From: Pollenia angustigena | Lineage: Eukaryota > Arthropoda > Insecta > Diptera > Polleniidae | Length of the DNA stretch: 64,000 nt | Direction of reading: 5' to 3' | NCBI GenBank assembly: GCA_930367215.1 | Contig: OV884059.1 | Location: 153,200,511-153,264,510, forward strand | Part shown: piece by piece, positions 23,218 to 34,969 of the stretch | Layout: each line of letters opens with the position of its first letter | Numbering within the stretch: position 1 is the stretch's first letter | Made by a program: the position numbers and the translations under genes | The notes under the pieces: generated by a model | What the model was told of the DNA's origin: nothing | Database searches by the model: none | The model's input: the letters and a program-made list of their open reading frames with translations, nothing else

Positions 23218-23828
23218 TTTCTGAAGAAAATATCGTTCAAAACTTAAATTATCGCTTACAAACGCCACTTTTGCAATAAATTATTAAACATTTCCTCCAA
23301 AAAAATACAGATTTTCTTGGTGAAATTCTAAATTTGACAAAGTTCCTTTTTTATAGACTGCAAAAAGGTTTTTTTGGCTTTGGCTTTGCTACGCCTTTTG
23401 TTAAAGGAGACGATAATGCTTGAGACCTTTTTTTTCTTTTGTTTAAAAAATAATATGAGTTTGTAAATACTTTTCTTTTATTTTGAACGAAATTTTCATT
23501 ATTTGCATTTGTTTATTAGTATTTATTATGGAAAATTATTATTTTTGGCGCACGAATAAGAAAAATTTTCACTTTTATCTACTGCGTTTTTCTTGTATTC
23601 TTCAATTGACATTTGTCTGCGTCGATGTTAGTGTTTGTGTTGAGCGATTTTCAAGCTTATCAGTATAAGGTTTTAAGCGATTTCTTACAAAGTGTTACCA
23701 TTGTGGCTTTTGTGCATCTAAATTTAAAATTTGCATTTATTTTCAAAATTTCTATTTGGCACTTTAATTTCTTGGAACTCATCAAGAATAATCAAGAAAT
23801 AGATCTAAATTTGATAAATTTTCGGCTT
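23218..23828. promoter_or_regulatory. Region upstream of htk start codon
   Basis: Must hold the htk 5' UTR and probably the promoter (minus strand). I see no TATA box or initiator that I can defend. Open frames at 23483-23891 on the plus strand are AT-rich and unrecognised. Confidence 0.3.
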
Positions 23829-24638
23829 AAGTCCAGTTTACCAACGCAGCTCCAAATAAAAAAAAAAGTACATAGGGTTATAGAAAATTGAAAAATAAGA
23901 AGAAAAAATAAAATGACAAAATTCTCGGAAACGCATAGTTTCAGAGTTATGGACCTTTGAAGTTTTCATATAAATCTGCGATTTCCCACTACATTTTTGA
24001 ACGTATATAGCCAATATTGGTATCATTTAAAAGCTTTTGAATAAATTTTTCTAGATATAAACATTTTATTTAAAAATGTTTAATCCATTAAGGAGCCGGC
24101 TATGCGGAGAAGATTTATTTAGCGAAGCCGGTGTTTGTTATACCATAGAGGAGAAAATCCCTGCGCCCGGCCGAAGGCCGGCTATGCAGAGAAGCTTTAG
24201 TTAGCGAAGCCGGTATTTGTCATACCATAGAGGAGAAAATCCTTGTGCCCGGCCGAAGGCCGGCTATGCAGAGAAGCTTTATTTAGAGAAGCTGGGGTTT
24301 ATTTAATTACATTTTTATTACCTAGTGCACTTCCGTAACATTTTGATATAAATTTTGTAAAAACTGTATTAGGAGCTAAAGAGTTAAAAAGTTTTTAATA
24401 AATTTAGCATTTCCAGAAAGATCTGTTCAAATGCTTTCAAATAATACCAATATTGGCCATATACGTTCAGAAATGTAGAGGGAAATCGGATGTTTATATG
24501 AAAACTTCAGAGGTCCATAACTCGGAAACTATGCGTTTCCGAGAATTTTGCCATTTTATTTTTTCTTCTTATTTTTCGATTTTCTATTACCCTATGTACT
24601 TTTTTTTTTATTTGGAGCTGCGTTGGTAAACTGGACTT
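23829..24638. mobile_element. Fold-back element with 82-bp minisatellite core
   Basis: Left arm starts AAGTCCAGTTTACCAACGCA; the right arm ends TGCGTTGGTAAACTGGACTT. The arms stay similar for about 230 bp and include the conserved block AACGCATAGTTTC on the left and its inverted form GAAACTATGCGTT on the right. Between them, 24096-24300 is a tandem repeat of 82 bp. This layout (long inverted arms, short tandem repeats) is that of fold-back transposons. Confidence 0.75.
24096..24300. repeat. 82-bp GC-richer minisatellite, about 2.5 units
   Basis: Units start at 24096, 24178 and 24260 with CCGGCTATGCAGAGAAGCTT and contain TTAGCGAAGCCGGTGTTTGT, TATACCATAGAGGAGAAAAT and GCCCGGCCGAAGG. Two further, diverged units lie at 54503-54685. 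Confidence 0.88.
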
Positions 24639-24639
24639 G

Positions 24640-25275
24640 TTCCAAATTTTCTGTAGTAATTTCAACATGTTTCAAATAGACTACTTGTCAAAACTAATAT
24701 GAGTTGACAGCTAGGCACAACTCAAAATTAGGAAATTGTAAATAGATTCCAAGGTCGATTTTCGAATTTCAATCGACTTTTTTTATTTTGATTTCTGAAA
24801 TCGATTTATCGCACCTCAAAATCGATTTTAAAATCGTTTAAGAAAATTTTACCAACTTTTCAACATAAGCTACTTTGTTCATAAAAAAATAAAATAAACA
24901 TTTAATTTAGATTTTGTATTATCTTGAAAAATATTTTTTTTTCATAATTTTGCTACATAGAACTTTTCATACCAGTTTTCATATCAAAATGCTGTTTTAA
25001 AATACTTTGTTTCATTGTTTTAAATGTTTTATGACAAAAAGGCGTTGCATGTAACCAAAAGCATTTTTGAGCATCAAATATTTTTTATATGCCATAATTA
25101 AATATTCATTTTGTTCACTGCACCTACAAAAAATACAAATACAAAATCTGAAAAAAATAAACAAAAGTCATAAATCCGTACTCAAGTTCATTTTTCGTTG
25201 TCTAGTTGAGTGGACTTTAACTTTTAAAATGATAGAACATAACCTCAGCAATTTGGCAATAATATAAATTCTTTC
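24640..25275. other. AT-rich spacer
   Basis: Contains a run of ATCGATTT-like words at 24750-24840 (TCGATTTTCG, AATCGATTT) but no bounded element or gene that I can support. Confidence 0.35.
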
Positions 25276-25279
25276 TTGC

Positions 25280-25480
25280 TGAGCTACCTAAACAAGAGCG
25301 GCAAGCATCTGTTTTATGCCAAAACTTTTCATTTTCACACGTTTTAGAAAGAGAATTTTACACAACCCGGCTGGAAAATCTTATTTACTAGATCGCTTGA
25401 TCGTTTTATTTTATTGAAAATGTATTGCCAATAAAATTTTCATGTTTAAAAAACGCTTCCGCTCTTGGTTAGGTAGCTCA
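25280..25480. mobile_element. MITE with TGAGCTACCTAA ends
   Basis: TGAGCTACCTAAACAAGAGC at the left and GCTCTTGGTTAGGTAGCTCA at the right are inverted matches. It is about 200 bp with no coding potential. Confidence 0.7.
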
Positions 25481-26049
25481 GTTATTCGACATTATTATTT
25501 AAATGTATATTAATTTTATTAATTTTTTTTTTTAAATAAATTTATATAAAAATGAACTCAAGCTTTAACAAATTAAAATCACTGTAAAATCCGAATGAAG
25601 AACAAAAATAAACCAGCTTTTCGCAGCAAAGCAAAATTTTTAATCTAATACCAAAAATGTACTACTGCTAAGACAATTAAACCATTTTCAACAGTTAATA
25701 ATTATTTTGACAGCAGTGGCGAAAGCAAGAGTTTACGTTTTGAACATAAAAATGTTACTTCAAAGCAACAGCATAAAAATTTAAAATTTAACTTTTCTGC
25801 TGTCAGTTTTTTAAACACTGCTCTTCATTTTCATCTACATTTATTTTGTTTTTCTTCAATTACATAACCGAGCCCTAAGGGCCTGTTATGGTTAATAAAA
25901 GCTACTAATTAAACAACAAACTTCAGTTATTAATAAAAAAAAATATAATAAACAAGTAAAGAATGTTACTTATGTATATAAAATTTAACATAATATCTTA
26001 CAAACAGTAAATAAAACTTAAGTTAAAAAAAAAACAATACATTAAATAA

Positions 26050-26302
26050 GGCCGTTAGCGCAAAAGTGGTGTAAGCCTCAATTTATCATACCCTGACTTA
26101 TCTACGCCAAATTGATTAAAACCGCAAAAATAAAATAGGAAACTAGTTTATCTCTTGTTTTACCAATCACTTACAGAAAGCCTTGCAAAAATTTGTGTTG
26201 CATTTATTTATTTTTGCTCTACTTATAATACAAAAGTAGGCATAAGCCAAACATATATGAAATAAATGTATTGTGGCTAACACCACTTTCGTGATGACGG
26301 CC
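26050..26302. mobile_element. MITE with GGCCGTTAGCGC ends
   Basis: Left GGCCGTTAGCGCAAAAGTGG then TGTAAGCC; the right inverted is GGCCGTCATCACGAAAGTGG then TGTTAGCC. It is about 250 bp. Confidence 0.65.
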
Positions 26303-26434
26303 TCAAATAACGAAGACATAAAGAATGCTATATATTCTGTTTCCATATGACGTAGATAGAAAATTCTAACATATTGGCAATTATTCGTTTTAGTGTATTG
26401 ACAAGTTATTTAGCCCTGCAAATTCCAACAACTT

Positions 26435-26628
26435 ACACTCAATTTACATGATGAATTTTATGACGTCCAGTTTTGGACGTCATTTTTTTGTTTGGTAGCA
26501 AGCGGTGTAGAGAAGAAAGATGGGTAGAATAATAGACATGATTTCTTGTTTCTCTTCACCGCTTGCTACCAAATAAAAAATTACGTCTAAAATTGGACGT
26601 CATAAAATTCATCATGTAAATTGAGTGT
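26435..26628. mobile_element. Long-hairpin MITE with ACACTCAATTTACATG ends
   Basis: Nearly perfect arms of about 80 bp: ACACTCAATTTACATGATGA, then TTTTATGACGTCCA and GTAGCAAGCGGTGTAGAGAA, all matched inverted. The 1.5-kb element at 49392-50872 has the same type of end (CACTCA...GACGTC, then GAGCGGTGTAGAAAAGAAAG). Confidence 0.85.
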
Positions 26629-26639
26629 TAGATTTAAAT

Positions 26640-27600
26640 AAGTACAGCGAATAAAAAAATTATCTTAGATCTCTTGGCAAAGTATTCCAGATTTTTGAAA
26701 CCCGAATCTGATATTATTGTCCAAAAGTTTTCAAACGACTATTAGGAAAAATAATTTGAAGATTCCCTGTTGACCGGCAGAAATTAAAATTTTCAAAAAT
26801 ATAATCATATTCTAATTGCAATAAAATTTTCAAAATATGTCCGTAGAAAGGTAAGCGTATGCCGATTACATGATCCCTAAATCTAGAACCAAAAACATAA
26901 CGAATAATTCTATTAAAAATAACCTTAAATTTCTCCAGTACGTTATTACCTGCACCCGAAAAGACTTCCAAGCAGTACAGAATATGTGGCATTAAAACTG
27001 CAACAGCAACCCGCCTTCTCACTTAACAAGGCAAGTAAATATTTAGAGAATACAGTCTTTTCAAGACAAATGATACACGAAATGTAATTAATATGAGCAG
27101 AAAAATTTAACAAGTTATCAATAACGACCCCTAGACATTTCATTTTGTCGACAAAAATAACCGGAACACCGTCAATAGTGATGTGTATATTATTTGTCGC
27201 AGATCCAAATACCATCACATTCGTTTTAACTCTGTTCACGCTTAATCCATTGCCATGAGCCCATGTAACCACCTTACGAATCACATAATGAACACCCTCT
27301 TCCAACACGTCGAGGAACTCTGCATCAGTATAACAAGCAAATTGTACATCATCAGCATTGACGAAGGGCTTACAGAAGACGCTATTTAATGTTTCTAACA
27401 GGTCATTAATATAAATCATAAAAAGATGCGGGCCACTTACAGATCCTTGTGGAACACCACTTGCAATCTGAAGAATCTGGGAGTAACGAACACATACTGA
27501 TACATATTGAGATCTATCATAAAGGTAAGATTCAATAAGTTTACATGCACAACGGGAAACATTAAATTCTTGAGACAATTTAAATAGTAGTTTAGAGTGT
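26640..27600 (-). pseudogene. 5'-truncated LINE: reverse transcriptase to C-terminus
   Basis: Minus strand. ASGVPQGSVSGPHLFMIYIN is followed by VNADDVQFACYTDAEF (YADD catalytic motif reads NADD), NGLSVNRVKTNVMVFG and MKCLGVVIDNLL. A second frame (27022-26714) carries the C-terminal LMPHILYCLEVFSGAG, FNRIIRYVFGSRFRDH. The frames overlap near 26950-27020, so at least one frameshift separates them. The GVPQGS...ADDVQ style and the YCLEVFSG...R.RYVFG tail suggest a CR1/Kiri-like group. It is related to the fragment at 34970-35430. Confidence 0.82.
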
Positions 27601-27769
27601 AAACCTATTATTTACTTCAGTTTTATTTATTTTTATTGCCAAATGTATATATAAAATAAAAATTGTTTTTATTCTAACAATAAAACTAGTGAGTTATTTT
27701 TTTTTTGTTTTGGTACAATCGGTTAAAAAAAATAACAATTACGTGCAATTATAAAAATGTCATTTATCA

Positions 27770-28338
27770 TCCCTGACCCAATAGGTCTGCTCACCTCTAC
27801 AAAAATACAAAAACATCAGACATTTTGTTTGTGTTCGTTGTCAAAAACTTACTAAAGCTAATTTACTAAAGGTGGTGTCGAAAAGCCATCTGATTTTGAC
27901 AGTTCGAACCTATTTGTTTGGATTTATTAGTGTTTTGCTAAGAATGGTTGACATTTCGAGCCGTAAGGCAAAAACCCTATGATGTTCTTGGATTTTTGTA
28001 GTTCCGACACCACCTGTAGTTGAATTCGCCTTGAACTTACTACTGCATAGGGAAAACATAAGAAAAAAATGTTCTGTATGCGTGTTAAATAACGTAAAAA
28101 GAAATATACACGTGTATAAGCAAGTTTTGACTTCGTTAGTGCCGGTTCACACACGGCAAGTTTGACTCGTCAAGTCTTGAGCTTTATGGAGAGAAGGGAA
28201 AAGAGGAATCCATATCTTTTCCCCTCTCTCCTAAAAACTCAAGACTTGACGAGTTAAACTTGACGTGTGTGAACCGGCACTTAAGGAATACGCAAAATAA
28301 ACTGTCTTGCGCAGACCTAATGGATAGACCCCGTGGTT
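27770..28338. mobile_element. TIR element, CCAATAGGTCTGC family, immediately upstream of Mt2
   Basis: Left CCCAATAGGTCTGCTCACC; right GCGCAGACCTAATGGATAGA then CC. Same ends as 1611-2114 and 49508-50323. Inside are a degenerate piece of the ACAAGGCGAATT family (27868-28033; GGTGGTGTCGAAAAGCC / GACACCACCTGT) and the MITE at 28139-28280. Confidence 0.65.
28139..28280. mobile_element. Palindromic MITE of 142 bp, TTA target duplication
   Basis: GTGCCGGTTCACACACGGCA at the left, inverted at the right (CGTGTGTGAACCGGCAC). It is flanked by TTA at 28136-28138 and 28281-28283. GACTCGTCAAGTCTTGAG is matched by CTCAAGACTTGACGAG. It lies about 210 bp from the Mt2 start codon. Confidence 0.85.
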
Positions 28339-28490
28339 GTCACTATTCTATAAATCTTTTTTTTCTATCTGGCAGCACTTCTTTATTAGTACGAAAATAG
28401 CGATGAAAACACACGTAAACAAAAACATATTTATGTATTATTTTTACAAACTTAATCCTTTGTTTTTTTTTTTGGGAATTATAAAATAAA

Positions 28491-29587
28491 ATGGAACTAA
28501 AAATTTTAGAATTATTTAGTGGTATTGGAGGCATGCACTATGCATTTCAATGTAAGTTTAACCTAACAATAAAAAATGAACACCAATTTGTCAAAAATGT
28601 ACATACATACATATGTATCTAGATTCCAAATTGAACGGTCAAGTTATGGCTGCTATGGACATTAATACCGTGGCAAATGAAGTGTATGCTTTCAATCACG
28701 ATGGATCCAATTTGATGAACAAAAATATACAAAAGTTAAGTGACAAAACCTTGAATAAATTGCAAATTAATATGATATTAATGTCTCCACCATGCCAGCC
28801 GCATACACGTGTTGGTCAAAAACGGGATATTGAAGATAAACGTTCGGATGCCTTGAATCACATTTGTGAGTTACTGCCCCAATGCAAAGGAGTGCAATAT
28901 ATTTTAATGGAAAATGTTAAAGGATTTGAAAAGTCGCAGGCAAGAAATGCTTATGTACAAGCTTTAGAAAAATCAAATTTTTATTACAGAGAATTCATAT
29001 TGAGTCCAACTCAAATAGGGTTGCCCAATACAAGACACCGATACTACTGTTTGGCAAGAAAGTCGAAAGATTTTCCTTTTGCAGGTAATCAATTATGGCT
29101 AGAAATACCTTCAACACAGGAGAAAATATTCAATAAAGTTGAGTTATCATCTATAATAACTGATGAAAATAAAATTACGCCAGACTTTTACTTAAATAAA
29201 GATGTTTTAAAACGTAGAGTTTGGTTAATGGATATTGTAACAGCTGCTGCAAACAACACGATGTGTTTTACCAAGGCTTATACACATTATACTGAAGGTA
29301 CCGGTTCAATTTATTGTCCTTTGACATTGGAAGAAATGGAAAGAAAATTTGCCCAGTTAAAGGAGTTGGAGGAAATGGATATTGTTAATAAAGATGAAAA
29401 ACGTTTAATATTATTACAAAGCTTGAAATTGCGGTACTTTACTCCTCGTGAAGTAGCGCGCCTAATGAGTTTTCCCGAAACTTTTGATTTTCCGGCCGAA
29501 ACAACAAATCGCCAAAAATATCGTTTATTAGGCAATAGCATTAATGTAAGCGTTGTAAGCGAACTAATAAAGTTAATGTGTTTATAA
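28491..29587 (+). CDS. Mt2: tRNA (cytosine-38-C5) methyltransferase, Dnmt2/Mt2
   Basis: Seen: exon 1 28491-28551 and exon 2 28623-29587, with a 71-bp intron (CAAT|GTAAGT, TATCTAG acceptor) splitting the Tyr21 codon; 341 residues. Motifs: MELKILELFSGIGG (AdoMet-binding motif I), SPPCQPHTRVGQKRD with catalytic Cys78, MENVKGFEKS (motif VI, ENV), the CFTKAYTHY signature of the Dnmt2 target-recognition region, and the C-terminal LLGNSINVSVVSELIKLM (motif X). Length is close to Drosophila Mt2 (about 345). Known: methylates C38 of tRNA-Asp and some other tRNAs; in Drosophila it is the only DNMT-family enzyme. A poly(A) signal AATAAA lies at 29604-29609, 17 bp after the stop. A TIR element ends about 150 bp upstream of the ATG, so the promoter must be very compact or lie within transposon DNA. 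Confidence 0.95.
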
Positions 29588-29603
29588 TTTCATAATATTT
29601 CGT

Positions 29604-29609
29604 AATAAA
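29604..29609 (+). terminator. Poly(A) signal of Mt2
   Basis: AATAAA within CGTAATAAAAGAG, 17 bp after the TAA stop. Confidence 0.6.
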
Positions 29610-29644
29610 AGAGATAATATGTACTTTTAAAATATTATAAGTTT

Positions 29645-30485
29645 ATCCGTTTCATTTACTATTCATTCGTCCAGGTAGGGTATATTAAGGCCAGCAGTAA
29701 CATCTCGATTTCAGAAAGTACGACAGTTTGAACAAAACGGGTACCTATGTGGTGCCTTAAAGTTTTATTCTTATGATGACAACTTGCACATAGCTTGGTT
29801 GTTTGAAATTCATTCACCAACAAAGCATCGGCTTAACGTCATCTCAAAGCTTCAACTAGTTTTCCATTTTTCGTACGTGCGTATCATCGCAACATCGAAT
29901 CTCCAACTATATCTGTCGATCCAATACATAATAAAGTTTTTCGCTTGTGTTATTAAATTTGCGGTTTTATTATTTATTGTTTTCTCGATACGATGTTTCT
30001 TTGGTACAAATATTTGTATTTGTGTGTATTCGTAGAAATCAACTGATTGTGATGAAAGCTGAGAATTTGCTGTGAAAGCTTCTGTGCAATTTTTCAACTT
30101 CTGAGCTCTTGCACGAAGTCCAGATATTCCGCGATATGTGAAATTTTTTAATTCAATCGCTGGATTTATGCCTATTATAAATTGTACTGCGAATTTTCAG
30201 TAGGTATCTCATATAGGCAGACTCGTTTTTATTTTTTGGTTTCTGAGTATTAATTACTTGATTCGTACTTGTTTCTGTTTCGCCATTCAGTACCACGATC
30301 AAATGTTTTCCATGCGCCTTTGAACAAACTTAAGCTACACAATAATTAATATAGTGCATACGAATCGGATCGGATTTTAGATTATTTCTTACGGTATAAA
30401 GTTGTTAATTGTAGAACAGCTGTCCAAAATAACTTTCTATTCTTTTGCCATTCCACATTGAGTAGTCTTTTCTGCAACAGAAAAT
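29645..30485. other. Spacer, nothing recognised
   Basis: Open frames at 29784-30097 on both strands have no domain I recognise. It may hold decayed repeat DNA. Confidence 0.3.
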
Positions 30486-30492
30486 TATAAGG

Positions 30493-30811
30493 CCTTTGGT
30501 GCAATACCGTAGTAATTCAAAAAATCGTGAACTGAGAAAAATGCATTTGAAGTTTTCAGCCAGTTTTTTAATAAAGAGGAGTGTTTTGTAATAAAAAAAA
30601 GGTGAAAAATTATTAATAATATTAAATATTTTTTTTATATTAATATAAATATTGTTGAAAATAGCTAGAGGCAATAAAGACATTTTTAGCTGTAAAATCT
30701 GAACAGTTAGAGATAGAACCATAATCTTTTTTTATTTAGATAGGTATTTTCCCAAAGATCATTTCTGCATACCCATCAAATTTTGAGTTACTACGATCTT
30801 GCACCAAAGGC
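30493..30811. mobile_element. MITE with GCCTTTGGTGCAA ends
   Basis: GCCTTTGGTGCAATACCGTA then GTAATTCAAAA is matched inverted by TTTTGAGTTACTACGATCTT then GCACCAAAGGC. It is about 320 bp. Confidence 0.65.
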
Positions 30812-31139
30812 TCGATATATTGTTACGGAATATGACTTCATATCGATTAGCTTAGATCGTGAACAAATTTGAACGGTACGAAATGTTGTATAATGGTATT
30901 GGTTACGTTACTTTTTATACTCAATAGGTATTCAGGTATGTAATGTAAAACGATCGTTTTCAAAACGCAATTAATCATGAAGAGTGTATTAACTCAAAAT
31001 TTTAACATATTTTTAGTAGAAGAAAAGCAATTTTTAATTTTACATTATAGGTATATGAAAAATAATTTTCAAACCAACCTTTTCATTACCTAAAAGTAGA
31101 CAAAATAGCATGATATTTTTACAGCGGGTATATATGAAT

Positions 31140-31790
31140 ATTTATTTTTTTATTTATTTACTGTATATTTTATAAATAAATTTATAAAATATAAGATAGG
31201 CGCCGGGTGACTAGACCATATGCGCACAATACAATATGATAGTAGAAATTAGAATATATACATTTAATACAAAAATAAAGAGGATAATAATTGGAAGAAA
31301 TTAAAATTAAATATTTTTTTTTCTTTTTCTTTTTAATAGTTATTGTGTGGTTAAGATTAATTAAACAAAGTTAAGAATAATGGACTTTTTTTAAATATCA
31401 AGAATATTGTGTTTCTGAAGGCTTCTCTTTATGGATGGCAGGTTCGAGGTTGTGGTGCAGTCTACTATTTTGTCCAGTTCGTCATCCAATTTCGAGATTT
31501 CACATTCAGTTAAAATGTGAGGAACAGTGAGTATAGCATTACAGAAAGAGCATTTTGCCCGATCTGTGCCGTTATAGTAGTGTTGTGTGTTGAATTTGGC
31601 CTTTTCCACTCTAAGGCGGCAGAGCATAATACATTCGCTTCTGGTCATATTGATGTTGTATTTGGGTCGTAAGATGAAGGGATGGCTTTCCCTTTGTGAT
31701 GATTTGTATTGGTTGTATATGACCCGAGAGAAGCAAGGAATTTCCGTAATTTGTGTTAACTTTAGCGCATTTTTAGCAGCCGCATCTGTT
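31140..31790 (-). pseudogene. LINE 3' end: RNase H tail and C-terminal zinc knuckle
   Basis: Minus strand from 31785: AAAKNALKLTQITEIPCFSR, then INMTRSECIMLCRLRVEKAK, FNTQHYYN and CSFCNAILTVPHILTEC. This is the C-terminal Cys-Cys-His-Cys motif after RNase H in R1/I/Jockey-type LINEs. The frame stops at 31391. A second member of this tail is at 59800-60130. Confidence 0.8.
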
Positions 31791-31911
31791 TATTTATTTA
31801 TTAAATATCAATACAAAGAAAGCCTTCATGGCCAATAAATATGTATTGTACATTTAATTACTATGTTTAAGCAAAGATATAACAAAAAATAATAAGTAAA
31901 AAAACAAAATA

Positions 31912-34891
31912 GGGTAAGTGCACCTAAGTTCGGCATGTACCAGTAGTCGGCATTTTTTGCATTTAAACGTTAATAAATAAGAAATGTAGTGTTTTTATTC
32001 ATAAATAGCATCAAGTTTGTCAAGAAAATTTACTCATCTTTCCATTAGTAATAATTAAATTGGAGGAAGATGAGTATTTTTGCCAAATTTTGAAGTCTTG
32101 AGTGACAAGCTCTTGAACTTTTGCGATGACCCTTGTTTTTCAAAAAAAAAATTAGTGGTAGAGCTAACTTAAAAAGGCAAATAGGCATATTATTTATGGA
32201 AAGAATGTTACCAATAAAGTTTAAAAAGGTAAAAAGTCTATTAAATTTTGTCGTAAAAGTAAAAAAATTTACAAAAAGTTAATATTTTATTAATTTTATT
32301 GGGTGCTGACATTAGGAACAAAAATTTTTAAAATTTCCTTTGTTCGGCATTGGGTGCCGACTGCTGGCAAATCAGTATTTTTCTCTGATTACACTCAAAT
32401 TTGAGTAAATTGTTCATCGATCGTGCCTCTTGCCTCTGAGATAACAGAAAATGAGTTTAAAACGAGTTTACCCATTAGTCGGCATGATTTCTTTTGAGTA
32501 TCTCATGACCTGCCGACTATAGGATAAGTGTTATCCTAAAGTCGGCAGCAATTTTATTTCTAGTTTAACTGTAAATGGGGACCCAAAACAGTATATTTTT
32601 TAAAATTTGTAAGGACTATTAGATATTTGCATTTCATTTATATACTTATTTCAGTAAAGTTAAATATGAAAAGTAAGAAAACAATGTTAATGTTTAAATT
32701 TACTGAAGTGGCCCTACAAATAAAAGGTTTGATATCTATACTAGGTGCCAGCCAGAAATTAAGCTTTCCAAGCTCCACTTTACAGGACAGAATACAAGTT
32801 TAGTCAAATGCTTAAGAGGATAAGTTAGTAAAATAGTGACTCGTCCTCTCCAAATGCAAACTTCCGGTAAAAATTGATTACATTCTGAACACAGTGCAAG
32901 CGATTATAAAGAAAGATGGAAGCACCATACTATTTAAAAATGATCGTCCTTGAATCAGCTTTTAAGCTTAGCTGTTAAGAAAGCAGAGGCAATAAGTAAA
33001 GGACGAGCTAAAGTCCCTGAAGAAAAACCATCTCATCGAACAAAATGTTGTTGAATATGTAATGGCGATAACATAAGTCCCAACGGTTGAATTTCCTTAT
33101 GTAAGATTTTAATTTGAAATCAAACAATCAATTTTCCGATGTTGAAAGTAAACATTTTTTTTATTCAATTTATATTTTAATTGATTCCAACAAAATATTA
33201 CATTCAAATTCACTTATTGCAATAAAAGTGAAATGAGAATCAAAATCTTCGTTTTCTTCAAATGAATCTCCTTACAAATTTAAAATCATTTCGAAATCAG
33301 TTTGGTTGAAATCATTTTGATTTCAGATTTTTATAGCTCTGCATCCAACAAAACTTATTTAAAAGAAAAATCTTAATCATATGGTAAATTTAACAATAAT
33401 TTTGTCACCGGTGATTTTCGTTAAAATAGTCCTTCAGCAAGAAGAAACAACCACATTATTGTTGCCTTCAAACATGTTTTGGGTAACAAAAATATATTTA
33501 ACACTTATAAAAGCATGGTTACCCATAGCATGTTGCTCTTGGAAAAGAGGAAAATATTATTGTTAAATAGAACTATTAGTGGTAAACAAATTATTGTCAT
33601 ATTTAGCCATAACATCAAAATATGGTAGTGATCATAATATGTATTAAATTTCTCGTTAAAAATAGTTTTGTTGGAGGTGAAACTTTTTTTCTACGTGTGT
33701 ACACCCAGATAAAAACATGTTTAAAATGGTCACGTCCAAAAAAACTATTTTTAAAGAAAATTTTGAACTTATTATGTTTAATTTAACCATATTGTTGTCT
33801 CCGACAATCATTTTATGGTTAAATGAGTCGTCCATCAAGAAGCTACAACCATATTATGGTTGCTTCGACCATGTTATGGTTAATAATAATTGAAATAGGT
33901 TTAACACTTTTATTAGCATGGCTGTTTTTCAACCATAGCATGTTGCTCTTGCAAAAGAGGAAAATACTATTGTTAATTTGAAAACAAATTATTGTCATAT
34001 TTAACCAACCATAATATGGGTATGGCGTCTTGATGGAGGACTAATTTAACCATAATATGGTTGTCGGAGACAATTATATGGGTAAACTAAACATAATATG
34101 TTCAAAATTATCTTTCAAAATGGTTTTCTTGGAGGTGACCATATTAAAACATGTTTTTTCTTTGCGTGTAATGCCTACTTAAACGTACAAATGTACATTT
34201 TAAGCATTTTAGAAAGTATAAAGCTAAAATTTTCAATAAATTATCAATTGAATTCGTAAACAAATTGGTTTTTCTTTCTGAAGATGATGCTCTGAAAAAC
34301 GTTGGGTGTGATACGTGCCCTCTGTGGTATCATCTTAAGTGCACTGAATTCAAAAATCTAAAATACAGTGACGTTATTGAACAAGATTTTGTATGCAAAG
34401 CATGCACAGAAAAAAGTATTTAAGTTCCAGTGGGAATACCCAATTACCTTATTTTACTAACGTAACTCCCTGTTGTCTGTTTTTTTTTTTTTTGTTATTT
34501 TATTTAATATGATTTGATCTCATGTACCTGAAGGGTACTATTAAGTGTTAAGATAAGTAAAAAATTTAATTTGTAACAAATAAAAGCTTTAATTACATTT
34601 TCATGTATTGTTTTTTACTATTCAATATGATATGCCGACAATAGGAACAAAATATGCCGAAAAGTGGAAAATTTGTGCCGAATATACGCAAACGTGCTCA
34701 TTTTTTACAGAAGCTCAAAATTTGTCAATTTAAACATAAAATACTAAAATTTGAGTTGAATAATCTAAGAGAAAACAAATTAATGAAATATAATCAGTAC
34801 TCATATATCCAATTGCTACTGTACACAAGGCAAGGTGAGAGTTCAAAAAAAAAGGAAAGCCTTAAACTGCCGACTACTGGAGCACTTACCC
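31912..34891 (+). mobile_element. Decayed pogo-like (Tc1/mariner superfamily) transposon
   Basis: Ends GGGTAAGTGCACCTAAGTTC and the inverted GGGTAAGTGCTCCAGTAGTC, flanked by TA on both sides (31910-31911, 34892-34893). Near the left, about 32695-32800 reads FTEVALQIKGLISILGASQK then LSFPSSTLQDRIQV, like the psq-type helix-turn-helix of pogo transposases. Near the right, about 34299-34420 gives GCDTCPLWYHLKCTEFKN and DFVCKACTEK, a PHD-type zinc finger often found at the C-terminus of pogo-like transposases. The DDE core is lost. The word AGTCGGCA or TGCCGACT recurs near both ends. A fold-back element (33700-34172) sits inside. Confidence 0.78.
33700..34172. mobile_element. Fold-back element rich in ACCATAATATGGT words
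   Basis: Arms: ACACCCAGATAAAAACATGT then TTAAAATGGTCACGTCC at the left, and inverted ACACGCAAAGAAAAAACATG then TTTTAATATGGTCACCTCC at the right. The palindromic word AACCATAATATGGTTG or close variants occurs several times inside, together with paired GTTGTCTCCGACAAT / TTGTCGGAGACAAT. Sequence at 33380-33640 has related words. Confidence 0.65.
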
Positions 34892-34969
34892 TATGTTAAA
34901 ATACAAATTGATAAAATTGATTTGGCTACCCTGCCGAAATTAAAGAAGTTATTCCCATAGCCACAGGTT

